From contig DBIA01000023.1 of assembly GCA_002296525.1 (NCBI GenBank), positions 1 to 14,315 of the forward strand: a stretch of DNA of 14,315 bases, in the 5' to 3' direction. This DNA is from Candidatus Neomicrothrix sp. UBA814 (GTDB lineage Bacteria; Actinomycetota; Acidimicrobiia; Acidimicrobiales; Poriferisodalaceae). Below are positions 7,070 through 13,698 of this stretch, in pieces. A program made the translations under genes and the position numbers. The notes beneath the pieces were generated by a model, which saw only the letters and a list, made by a program, of their open reading frames with translations, was not told the DNA's origin and did no database searches. Position 1 is the stretch's first letter, and every line of letters begins with the position of its first letter.

Positions 7070-7108
7070 CTGTCAGGAAGCAGATGGGTAAAACCTCGGC
7101 ACAGTGAC
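7066..7108. promoter_or_regulatory. Inverted repeat GTCACTGT / ACAGTGAC upstream of P450
   Basis: Perfect 8-bp arms at 7066-7073 and 7101-7108 with a 27-base spacer, overlapping the last GAGTCA copy and ending 43 bases before the preferred P450 start. It could be paired half-sites of a regulator or a leader-RNA stem. Seen directly; role inferred. Confidence 0.35.
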
Positions 7109-7151
7109 AACTGATTGTGATCTGATGGAGTGGTCGATCTGGAAGGTCAAA

Positions 7152-8378
7152 ATGACTGTTGCTTTAGATGGCGAACCGGGTGCTTGGGATTGCTCTTCAT
7201 TTGACTTCTTGCACCCCCAGATGCGTATCGACCCTTTCCCAACTTTCGCGGTAATGCGCGAGTCGTCACCCGTGCACTGGGACGGGAGAGCGCATTGGGT
7301 TTTTCGCTACGACGACGCCCGATCTGTGCTGCTAGGAGACGAGTTCGGGCGCGTAGCTTCAGCTTTCCAAGAGCAATACTTTGAGTCGCTCGGCGCTGGC
7401 CAACCCTATGAATACGTCATCAAACGAATGACGTACCTTGACCGCGAAGATCATCAACGTGTACGTGCACTATTTGCCCAAACGTTCACGCCCAGAAGAA
7501 TTGAGTCATTGCGCCCGTTCATCGCGGATCTAGTCAACCGGTTATTAGATCGAGTCAAGCCCGGAGATCAATTCGATTTACTAGATGTCGTCGCTCACCC
7601 GGTGCCTTCACTAGTGATCTGCGAACTTTTAGGCGTACCAACTCAAGACCGTGCACTATTTGATGGCTGGACTCAACGCATCGCTCACCTTGTTTCACCG
7701 GCGATCACCGAGGCGCAATATGCAGATGCAGCAGCTGCGTTAGCGGACGAATGGCAGCTAATGGAGGACTTGATCCACCACCGTTCGAACAACCTCGGCG
7801 ATGACTTGCTATCGGATCTCATCAGAGCATCGGCAGGAGATGACGCGATAAGCCATCAAGAGCTCGTGTCGAACTGCATATTCCTTTTCTCGGCAGGACA
7901 TCAAACGACTCGCGACACTGTTGGTAACGGAGTCTTAGCAATGATGCGCGACCGTCCGCAATGGGAAAGTCTCGCAGAGCGGCCATCAGAGCTTGCCGGT
8001 GCCGCAGCAGAAGAATCTTTGCGATACGACGCTCCAGTGGTTCAAAGCTGGGAAGTGGCATTCGAAGACACTGAAATTGGCGGCTACCCGATAGCAGAAG
8101 GGGAAGCAGTATTCCCGCTACTTGGAGCCTGTAACCATGATCCCGCCAGATTCGTCGATCCAGATGACTTTGACATACAGAGAGAGAACAACGTCCCCAT
8201 TACGTTCAGCCTCGGGCCTCACCATTGCATGGGTTCAGCGTTAGCTCGCATGGAAGTATCGATAATTCTGGAAGCTCTGGCGACCAAAATGCCCTCTATG
8301 AGCCTCGCGTCAGAAGAAATATTGTGGCGGGACACGGTGGTGTTTCGTGGCCCTGAATCGCTGCAGGTTCAGACTTAG
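7152..8378 (+). CDS. Cytochrome P450 monooxygenase
   Basis: A 408-residue soluble bacterial P450 that would insert oxygen into an unknown organic substrate using electrons from a ferredoxin system not found in this window. Heme-binding loop FSLGPHHCMG carries the thiolate ligand Cys359; the K-helix ExxR is EESLR (Glu288, Arg291); a C-helix DHQRVR is present. The I-helix motif reads AGHQTT at 248-253: Thr252 is kept but the preceding acid (Asp251 in P450cam) is Gln251. ATG 7152 is chosen because GGAAGG (7141-7146) is 5 bases upstream and the length then fits the family; a GTG at 7104 would add 16 residues. It is divergent from the metallohydrolase and convergent with the LLM oxidoreductase. 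The CYP family cannot be assigned by eye. Confidence 0.95.
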   Translation: MTVALDGEPGAWDCSSFDFLHPQMRIDPFPTFAVMRESSPVHWDGRAHWVFRYDDARSVLLGDEFGRVASAFQEQYFESLGAGQPYEYVIKRMTYLDREDHQRVRALFAQTFTPRRIESLRPFIADLVNRLLDRVKPGDQFDLLDVVAHPVPSLVICELLGVPTQDRALFDGWTQRIAHLVSPAITEAQYADAAAALADEWQLMEDLIHHRSNNLGDDLLSDLIRASAGDDAISHQELVSNCIFLFSAGHQTTRDTVGNGVLAMMRDRPQWESLAERPSELAGAAAEESLRYDAPVVQSWEVAFEDTEIGGYPIAEGEAVFPLLGACNHDPARFVDPDDFDIQRENNVPITFSLGPHHCMGSALARMEVSIILEALATKMPSMSLASEEILWRDTVVFRGPESLQVQT

Positions 8379-8382
8379 CACT

Positions 8383-8403
8383 GGCACTAGAGAAGTAGTG
8401 GCC
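8383..8403. terminator. Candidate bidirectional hairpin between convergent genes
   Basis: CACTA (8385-8389) and TAGTG (8396-8400) form a 5-bp stem with a 6-base loop, extendable by GG/CC across one bulged G. It lies in the 38-bp gap between the P450 and LLM gene ends. No T-run follows on either strand, so termination is tentative. Confidence 0.33.
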
Positions 8404-8416
8404 CCAGAACAAGAAC

Positions 8417-9436
8417 TCAGAAGTCGAGCTTCCAGTCACCCCCAATGTCTAACGCATCACAGTGGGGAATGACCTCTGCGCCGACTCGCTCAATTTGCTC
8501 CTTGACCTCACTGACATCACCTGAAGGACAATCCATCTTTGCCACCACCAGCGAATACCCCGCAGCCGCGAACTTTTGCAGGTCTTCAATTATTTGCTCC
8601 GCTGAACCGGAACAGATTTTTCTCGATGCCCCAACCGGTATTGGGTCTGATACACGCATTGTCGTAGCCGCCATCATGATGAATTCTGAGGTGGCTCGAC
8701 CCAGGCCGCTTAACTCTTCGCTGATTATGTCCTGTAAATCTGTGTGACGGTGAGGGTCAGCAAACGGATCCAAGAACACGGGATAGAAACCGTCGCAAAA
8801 GCGTGCCGCTCGCTTTGCGCCCAACGGCGACACACCCCCATAAATAATCGGCGGCCGGGGTTCCTGCAGCGGTTTCGGATCCATCGAGATGTCGTTGAAC
8901 GAGTAATAGTCACCGTCAAAAGAAACGAAATCGTCGCTCCAACATCTCTTGTAAATTTCGATGCACTCCACCGTTCGTTTACCACGTTCGGCGAATTCGA
9001 TTCCCAGCGCTTCGAACTCTTCGGCCATCCAACCGGCGCCAACCCCAAATAACAGACGACCAGCAGCCAAAACATCGACCGTCGCGAACTGTCGAGCGTC
9101 GCTCAACGGGTGGCGGTAGGGCGCAACTAGAACGCTCGTGCCGAGCTTTATCTCTGACGTAGACGCAGCAACCGCACCCATAACCACGGCCGCATCGAGC
9201 ATCTCGTGCCTAGAGGAATACGTTCGCGCACCTGTTTTATTGGCAATATGAGCGCTCGAAGTTTCTGAAGGCATACACACATGGTCGGGAAACCACATCG
9301 AGTGAAATCCCGACCGTTCAGCACATTGCGCAACCTCAACTGGCTTCAATAGTTCACCAGGAACGCTGCGGGTGTAGTTGTTGACGTCATCGCGGTAGCC
9401 GATGCCGTGCGTATTGGCGTATAAACCAATTTTCAT
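8417..9436 (-). CDS. LLM class (luciferase-like) F420-dependent-type oxidoreductase
   Basis: A 339-residue TIM-barrel flavin/F420 oxidoreductase. Typical segments: MKIGLYANTHG at the N-terminus, SMWFPDHV (residues 46-53), IKLGTSVLVAPYRHP (97-111), LLFGVGAGWMAEEFEALGI (128-146) and RPPIIYGGVSPLGAKRAARFCDG. These match the TIGR03619-like F420-dependent group of actinobacteria rather than the FMN luciferase alkanal group, though cofactor choice is inferred. It would reduce or oxidise a small organic substrate by hydride transfer. ATG 9436 is preferred to TTG 9442 because AAAGGAG (complement of 9444-9450) lies 7 bases upstream. It is divergent from the SnoaL-like gene 97 bp away, suggesting co-control and perhaps consecutive steps. 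Confidence 0.92.
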   Translation of the reverse strand: MKIGLYANTHGIGYRDDVNNYTRSVPGELLKPVEVAQCAERSGFHSMWFPDHVCMPSETSSAHIANKTGARTYSSRHEMLDAAVVMGAVAASTSEIKLGTSVLVAPYRHPLSDARQFATVDVLAAGRLLFGVGAGWMAEEFEALGIEFAERGKRTVECIEIYKRCWSDDFVSFDGDYYSFNDISMDPKPLQEPRPPIIYGGVSPLGAKRAARFCDGFYPVFLDPFADPHRHTDLQDIISEELSGLGRATSEFIMMAATTMRVSDPIPVGASRKICSGSAEQIIEDLQKFAAAGYSLVVAKMDCPSGDVSEVKEQIERVGAEVIPHCDALDIGGDWKLDF

Positions 9437-9457
9437 GACCAAGCTCCTTTGGATCGT

Positions 9458-9494
9458 GCTCTAATTGAGAGCTCCGCGATCAACTTGAGAGTTG
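9458..9494. promoter_or_regulatory. Repeat-rich divergent control region (LLM / SnoaL)
   Basis: TTGAGAG occurs at 9465-9471 and 9485-9491, exactly 20 bases apart (about two helical turns). Each copy overlaps a small palindrome: GCTCT-AATTG-AGAGC (9458-9472) and CAACT-TGAG-AGTTG (9481-9494). In a 97-bp divergent gap this looks like two sites for one dimeric regulator. Function is inferred. Confidence 0.4.
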
Positions 9495-9533
9495 TCATTG
9501 AAACTAGTTGCTACCAACGAAGGGAGTTGCGCC

Positions 9534-10010
9534 GTGACTGACATCGAAAGCCGATTGGCTCGGCTCGAAGACATCGAAGAAATCAAACAGTTGAAGGCAA
9601 AATATTGCCGCTACTGCGACGAAGGATACGACCCTGACGGAATTGCAAGTCTTTTCACCGAAGACGGGATCTGGGATGGGGGGAAGACCTTCGGAGTAGC
9701 GAAGGGCGGAGACGCAATCCGCAAACACTTCCAGGGAGCCGCAAGCAGAATTTCCATCGCGCGACACCAAGTCATGAACCCGATTATCGAAGTGACAAAC
9801 GACACAGCTACCGGTCATTGGCTTCTCTTCCAACCCTGCACCGACGGAACCACCGGCGAAGCTGTGTGGTTAGCCGCCACTTACAACGATGAGTACGTAA
9901 AGTCAGACGGCGTGTGGTTAATAGACCGTTTAACTATCGATGTTGCGTTCTTCTCCCCGTACGACAAGGGGTGGGCTGAACAACAGTTCCTTTCGGGGAG
10001 GGCTCCTTAG
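9534..10010 (+). CDS. SnoaL-like (NTF2-fold) protein
   Basis: A 158-residue protein of the SnoaL_4 type, a cone-shaped alpha+beta barrel used by small isomerases, dehydratases (scytalone-dehydratase-like), cyclases and ring-hydroxylating dioxygenase beta subunits. Diagnostic features: opening helix DIEEIKQLKAKYCRYCDEG with Tyr24 and Asp29, LFTEDGIWDGG (40-50), GGDAIRKHF, then His78 in ARHQVMNP, and the late WLIDRLTIDVAFF strand. Tyr, Asp and His are where active-site residues of scytalone-dehydratase-like proteins lie. The GTG at 9534 is preferred because AAGGGAG (9520-9526) is 7 bases upstream; a TTG at 9492 would add 14 poorly fitting residues. It shares its upstream region with the LLM gene and ends 8 bp from the convergent SDR. 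The specific reaction is unknown. Confidence 0.85.
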   Translation: MTDIESRLARLEDIEEIKQLKAKYCRYCDEGYDPDGIASLFTEDGIWDGGKTFGVAKGGDAIRKHFQGAASRISIARHQVMNPIIEVTNDTATGHWLLFQPCTDGTTGEAVWLAATYNDEYVKSDGVWLIDRLTIDVAFFSPYDKGWAEQQFLSGRAP

Positions 10011-10018
10011 AAACGAAA

Positions 10019-10891
10019 TCAGCTGTCTGGTTTGGTTGAAAGATCAGTCAAATCATCGCCGGTGAGTGACTCCCAAGCCGACAAGAAGTTTGAAGTCTCT
10101 GAAGACCAGAGATCAATCCACTCCTCGTCGTTATGGCTAGATCGCAAATCCACCATCTGTTGCACGCCCCGGCCGACTGTCACTCGAAGTGGGGGAGAAG
10201 GGTCTCGAATCAGTTGACCAATGCAAGCCGCTACGTCTTCAGGTTCTGATGGAAACGCGTGGTCGTACCCAACGCTGAAACCCCAGTTTTTTGCCACCGG
10301 ACGGTATGGGCTGTCTCGATTGGGTCGACCAGTTTTCTCTCTGATGGGTGTCGCGACGGCTCCGGGTTCAACAAGACTCACGTGAATCCCGAAAATCGAT
10401 GCTTCGCAAGCGAGGGTTTCGGTTAGCGCCTCAACCGCCCACTTTGATGATGAGTACGGACCAAACATTGGTATAGCTACTCGCCCGGCGACCGAAGAAA
10501 TATTGATTATGTGCCCAAAACCCTTGTCGCGCATGGTTGGAAGGGCGGCCTGCGTGCAACGAATCAAACCGAATACGTTAGTTTCGAACAGTTGCTTCCA
10601 GGCATCCAACTGAAACTCCTCGACCGAGCCAATCGGGCTTAAACCGGCGTTGTTTATGAGGACATCAACATCCCCTACCTGTTGAAAGGCGGTATTCACT
10701 GAGTCGTCGTCCTCGACGTCTAGTTGAAGAACGCGAAGGTCAAGATTTTCGCTCGACGCTACAGACTCCAGGGATGCACCCATTGACGTGTCACGCATGG
10801 AAGCCCAAACGGTCAGCCCACTTCGAGCTAACTCCAGTGCTGTAGCACGACCGATTCCAGTTGAAGTTCCAGTGATCAAGGCGGTCAACAT
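10019..10891 (-). CDS. Short-chain dehydrogenase/reductase (SDR)
   Basis: A 290-residue classical SDR, an NAD(P)-dependent alcohol/ketone oxidoreductase. The nucleotide-binding TGTSTGIG (residues 7-14), NNAG (80-83), the catalytic Ser133 in NISSVAG and the YxxxK motif (Tyr146, Lys150) are all present, and LVEPGAVATP follows as expected. An Arg (Arg33, in SMRD) lies after strand 2, which tends to favour NADP, but this is only a hint. The start at 10891 (ATG LTALITGTSTG) fits the family; an adjacent GTG (10894) is possible and the ribosome site is weak (ACGGG). The C-terminal 40 residues are an acidic, Trp-containing tail longer than the core family. Divergent from the nitroreductase, with 238 bp between starts. 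Substrate unknown. Confidence 0.93.
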   Translation of the reverse strand: MLTALITGTSTGIGRATALELARSGLTVWASMRDTSMGASLESVASSENLDLRVLQLDVEDDDSVNTAFQQVGDVDVLINNAGLSPIGSVEEFQLDAWKQLFETNVFGLIRCTQAALPTMRDKGFGHIINISSVAGRVAIPMFGPYSSSKWAVEALTETLACEASIFGIHVSLVEPGAVATPIREKTGRPNRDSPYRPVAKNWGFSVGYDHAFPSEPEDVAACIGQLIRDPSPPLRVTVGRGVQQMVDLRSSHNDEEWIDLWSSETSNFLSAWESLTGDDLTDLSTKPDS

Positions 10892-11032
10892 CACCCGTAG
10901 TCTCGCGCGTGGATCACCGATATATCTCAAACCCAGTTGTTTTCGGATGTTTCCGAGACGCGCACGGCTCAGCCCTGCGCCATGTCGCCTCTAACGTCGC
11001 GTACGACAAATTCGGAAAAAAACTATTGAACG

Positions 11033-11045
11033 TCGACTAAGTCGA
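11033..11045. repeat. Small palindrome TCGAC-TAA-GTCGA
   Basis: Perfect 5-bp arms around a 3-base centre in the SDR/nitroreductase divergent gap. It could be a weak operator; arms this short can occur by chance. Confidence 0.25.
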
Positions 11046-11094
11046 ACTACACGCCCATTCTCGGTCTAAGTTGAAAGGGACTAAACGATCAATA

Positions 11095-11117
11095 CGTAAC
11101 TCCGTATCAGAGTTACG
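11095..11117. promoter_or_regulatory. Candidate operator: perfect 8-bp palindrome before the nitroreductase
   Basis: CGTAACTC (11095-11102) and GAGTTACG (11110-11117) are exact inverted repeats around a 7-base centre (CGTATCA). The structure ends 2 bases before the ribosome-binding AAGGGGA (11119-11125) of the nitroreductase. Its size resembles dimeric repressor sites such as those of TetR-family proteins; alternatively it folds as a hairpin in the mRNA leader that could mask the ribosome site. No regulator gene is in the window. Confidence 0.5.
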
Positions 11118-11129
11118 CAAGGGGAAGAC

Positions 11130-11774
11130 ATGGAACTCGGAGACGCAATCCACAGCGCAGTGACAACCAGATATTTCAGCGACGAACCTGTCACCGATGA
11201 GCAACTGAAAACTGCCTTCGATTATGCGCGTTTCGCGCCGCAAGGTGGAAATCGCCAGCCCGTTCGTTTCGTAGTCGTCCGAGATCAAGAAAAACGGAAT
11301 CAGCTTGCCGAGTGGTATCGAGTGCCCTGGAAGGCATACCTAGCTGATGCTCAAACAGGAGAAATCGGCATAGGTTCAGACAAAGCTGCCCGTTTGTTAA
11401 AGAACGCTGACCATTTCGCTGACCATATCGAAGAGGTCCCAGTCATGGTCGTAGCGTGCGCCCACCTCGAGGACACGCACCCCACTGATACAGAACTCGG
11501 ACGGCTCTCAGTGGTAGGCGGCGCGTCAATCTACCCAGCGGTGCAAAATTTCATTCTTGGTTGCCGCGAAGCCGAACTAGGCGCAGCTTTGACTACCTTG
11601 CTGTGCCTCTTTGAACCTCAAGTCAAAGAGCTATTGGAAATGCCTGACGATGCAGCGACTGTCGCGCACATTGCCGTGGGTCACAGAACCACAGCTTTCC
11701 CGACCAAGCTCGACCGCATGGGACTTGACGAAATCGTCTTTTCGGAGACCTGGGGCTCAGTTACCTACAACTAG
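11130..11774 (+). CDS. Nitroreductase family FMN oxidoreductase
   Basis: A 214-residue flavoprotein of the nitroreductase fold, usually a homodimer with FMN at the interface and NAD(P)H as donor. FMN-contact segments visible: TTRYFSDEPVTDEQL (12-26, with Arg14), FAPQGGNRQPVRFVVV (35-50), the central GGASIYPAVQNFILGCREAELGA region (130-152) and HIAVGHRT near the end (180-187). Members reduce nitro groups, quinones, enones or act as dehydrogenases; the natural substrate here is unknown. ATG 11130 has AAGGGGA about 4 bases upstream. It is divergent from the SDR and convergent with the amidase. The palindrome just ahead suggests inducible control. Confidence 0.9.
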   Translation: MELGDAIHSAVTTRYFSDEPVTDEQLKTAFDYARFAPQGGNRQPVRFVVVRDQEKRNQLAEWYRVPWKAYLADAQTGEIGIGSDKAARLLKNADHFADHIEEVPVMVVACAHLEDTHPTDTELGRLSVVGGASIYPAVQNFILGCREAELGAALTTLLCLFEPQVKELLEMPDDAATVAHIAVGHRTTAFPTKLDRMGLDEIVFSETWGSVTYN

Positions 11775-11776
11775 AG

Positions 11777-11807
11777 ACCGTCGTCGGGTCCCTTCGATGA
11801 GGACGGT
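11777..11807. terminator. Weak inverted repeat between convergent nitroreductase and amidase ends
   Basis: ACCGTC (11777-11782) and GACGGT (11802-11807) could pair across a 19-base loop in the 38-bp gap between two gene ends. The large loop and lack of a T-run make this a weak terminator candidate. Confidence 0.2.
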
Positions 11808-11812
11808 AGACC

Positions 11813-13285
11813 TTAGATTTGGGCGATGGGTGGAACCCTGTACCCGCCCAGCAGGAACTCGAGATATCGGGCAAATTCCAAAGTGGTTCGGTCGCCAAGG
11901 TAAGGGCCGACTATCTGAACCCCTACAGGAACCCCACGGCTGGTCAATCCGACCGGAACAACAGTTGACGGCAAATACACATACCCAAACTGAGAAGTCC
12001 AAACAATAAGATCCGCGTAGGGGCGGACCCGCCCGTCCACGGTCAACGTGCGGGTGTATAGGTTGCCTTCATGCTGATGTTCAAACGCGCTCACAAAAGC
12101 GACAGGAGCAAGCAGCACATCGAACCCAGTGAAGAAATCTGACCACAACTTACGATTCCGGTCACGCCTCTCTGTAAGCAGCAGCCAATCCCGATGAGTC
12201 ATCGTCGAAGCCGAAGCGCGCATCCGCAACGTCTCATCAGCGGAGGGGTCACTAATGATTTCTTGCAACGCTTCGAGTTCTTCTTCGGTGCGACCGGGCG
12301 ACGTTGCGGCGGAAATCAGTGGTTGACCCACCCTGCGCACATCATTAAACGCGATGTCTGGTCGCGCGGAACGATCTACCGCAACGCCATCCGCCTCAAT
12401 AGCACTTACCGCTGCTTCCAAAACAACCGACACTTCTTCACTCACCGGACAATCAGGATCATCTAGCCAAGAAGCAACACGTAAACCTTTTGCGTCACCG
12501 CGAGCCAATGGAAGATCAAGACTCCACCCATTAGCGGCGTCTTGCCGAGGACCATTCACCACGTCAAATAACAACTCTAAATCGTTAACAGTTCTAGCTA
12601 ACGGCCCGAACACGTTGACATCGGCATCGGTTAATCCATAAGAAATATGATCGATGTACCCGACTTGGGGGACGATGCCGAAACTCGGTTTGTGACCGCA
12701 TACGCCAGCAAAGTGAGCCGGTAGCCGAATAGACCCACCAATATCTGTTCCAATCTCCCAAGGTGTGAGCCCCGCAGCGACAGCGGCGGACGCACCCCCT
12801 GAGGAACCCCCCGGTCCACAGTCAAGATCCCATGGGTTGTTCGTCGTACCAAAAATGTCGTTATAGGCCTGAATGTCGCCAGACCAGCGAGGCAAATTAG
12901 TTTTCCCAAAAACTATCCCCCCCGCAGTTTTGATTTTGGATACCACCTCTGCGTCTTGCTCGGGTACATGGTCCGCTAACTCAACAGCTCCCCCCGTTGA
13001 TCGGACTCCTTTAACTGCAATAGCGTCCTTGATCGTCATTGGGAGACCCTCGATCACCCCCACTGCCTCACCTTTAGCGCGTCGGCGGTCAGAATTAGCA
13101 GCCGATGCCCGGGCCTGTTCAACATCCAAGGTCACGACAGCGTTTAGTTGGCTATGTAAAGAAGAATTGCGCTCTACAAAGTGGTCAAGAAGTTCGACGC
13201 TAGACACCTCATGGGATGCGAGCATCGCTAACAAATCGACTGCGGATTGAAGACCCAAGGCATTAGAAGATGAATCGTTAGGCAC
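11813..13285 (-). CDS. Amidase signature family hydrolase
   Basis: A full-length 490-residue amidase. The triad is Lys86 (TIKDAI), cis-Ser161 (GGSSGG) and Ser185 (GTDIGGSIRLPA), with spacings of 75 and 24 that equal those of FAAH. The N-terminal SAVDLLAMLASHEVSSVELLD helix is the usual family beginning. The only usable start is GTG 13285: an in-frame TAG lies four codons upstream, and there is no ribosome site. A TAGTTT box (complement of 13292-13297) is placed exactly where a -10 element would be if transcription began at the GTG, so a leaderless message is plausible. Clearly a different paralogue from the amidase at the left edge. Divergent from the NIPSNAP gene by 81 bp. It probably hydrolyses an amide of unknown identity; GatA is unlikely since GatB and GatC are not adjacent. 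Confidence 0.95.
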   Translation of the reverse strand: MPNDSSSNALGLQSAVDLLAMLASHEVSSVELLDHFVERNSSLHSQLNAVVTLDVEQARASAANSDRRRAKGEAVGVIEGLPMTIKDAIAVKGVRSTGGAVELADHVPEQDAEVVSKIKTAGGIVFGKTNLPRWSGDIQAYNDIFGTTNNPWDLDCGPGGSSGGASAAVAAGLTPWEIGTDIGGSIRLPAHFAGVCGHKPSFGIVPQVGYIDHISYGLTDADVNVFGPLARTVNDLELLFDVVNGPRQDAANGWSLDLPLARGDAKGLRVASWLDDPDCPVSEEVSVVLEAAVSAIEADGVAVDRSARPDIAFNDVRRVGQPLISAATSPGRTEEELEALQEIISDPSADETLRMRASASTMTHRDWLLLTERRDRNRKLWSDFFTGFDVLLAPVAFVSAFEHQHEGNLYTRTLTVDGRVRPYADLIVWTSQFGYVYLPSTVVPVGLTSRGVPVGVQIVGPYLGDRTTLEFARYLEFLLGGYRVPPIAQI

Positions 13286-13366
13286 ACTACGAAACTAGTC
13301 CGCAGTCGTTTGCCGGATCTTCCGTTGTTGTTCTGTGGAATGATGCTGCATAGCGATAGGAGAGAA
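13286..13366. promoter_or_regulatory. 81-bp divergent promoter region (amidase / NIPSNAP)
   Basis: The gap must hold promoters for both genes. On the minus strand TAGTTT (13297-13292) is a candidate -10 for a leaderless amidase message. A short palindrome CGGA-TCT-TCCG (13314-13324) is the only repeat seen. No firm -35/-10 pair was found on the plus strand. Confidence 0.4.
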
Positions 13367-13660
13367 ATGGCTGTGCAATTACGACGCTACGAAGTTGAAA
13401 AAGGTGGTCTGGAACGCCTAGTGGAATGGTTCCCAACTATTGCAGCGGTCCGTGACCAATACGGATTCACAATAGAAGGGGCTTACGCCGATGAGGAAAA
13501 CAGCGAATTCGTGTGGATCGTCAGCTACCCCGGTGATGTCGACGCATTCGAGTCTGCTGTTGAGAGCTATAACGAGTCACCTGAACGAGCTGCCGCCTTC
13601 GACGGTTTTGACTCACCTGTCTCCAAGATGCATTTGAGTTACGTGAACAGCGCCCTCTAG
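13367..13660 (+). CDS. NIPSNAP family small protein
   Basis: A 97-residue dimeric alpha+beta barrel protein. VQLRRYEVEKGGLERLVEWF (3-22), YGFTIEGAYADEENSEFVWIVSY (36-58), then DAFESAVESYNESPERAA (62-79) follow the NIPSNAP plan closely. Bacterial NIPSNAP proteins are small, mostly uncharacterised and common beside oxidative catabolic genes. ATG 13367 is chosen because AGGAGAG (13358-13364) is just upstream; an upstream ATG (13310) would add 19 residues not seen in the family. It precedes the alpha/beta hydrolase by 38 bp and is probably co-transcribed with it, while sharing its upstream region with the amidase. Only distantly similar to the barrel protein at 3366. Confidence 0.8.
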   Translation: MAVQLRRYEVEKGGLERLVEWFPTIAAVRDQYGFTIEGAYADEENSEFVWIVSYPGDVDAFESAVESYNESPERAAAFDGFDSPVSKMHLSYVNSAL

Positions 13661-13698
13661 GACTCTCCAAGCAACGCAGGCAAGAAAAGAGGAAGAGT

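Noticed and set aside
11611..12009. Plus-strand open frame spanning the nitroreductase end and amidase gene
   Set aside because: It overlaps two well supported genes, and its composition and lack of family features mark it as a shadow frame.
12194..12641. Plus-strand open frames inside the second amidase
   Set aside because: Antisense to a clearly coding amidase; no start signals or recognisable domains.
2..13285. The two amidases as long repeats flanking a mobile unit
   Set aside because: They are on opposite strands and share only family motifs at protein level; no matching DNA blocks, terminal repeats or transposase were seen.
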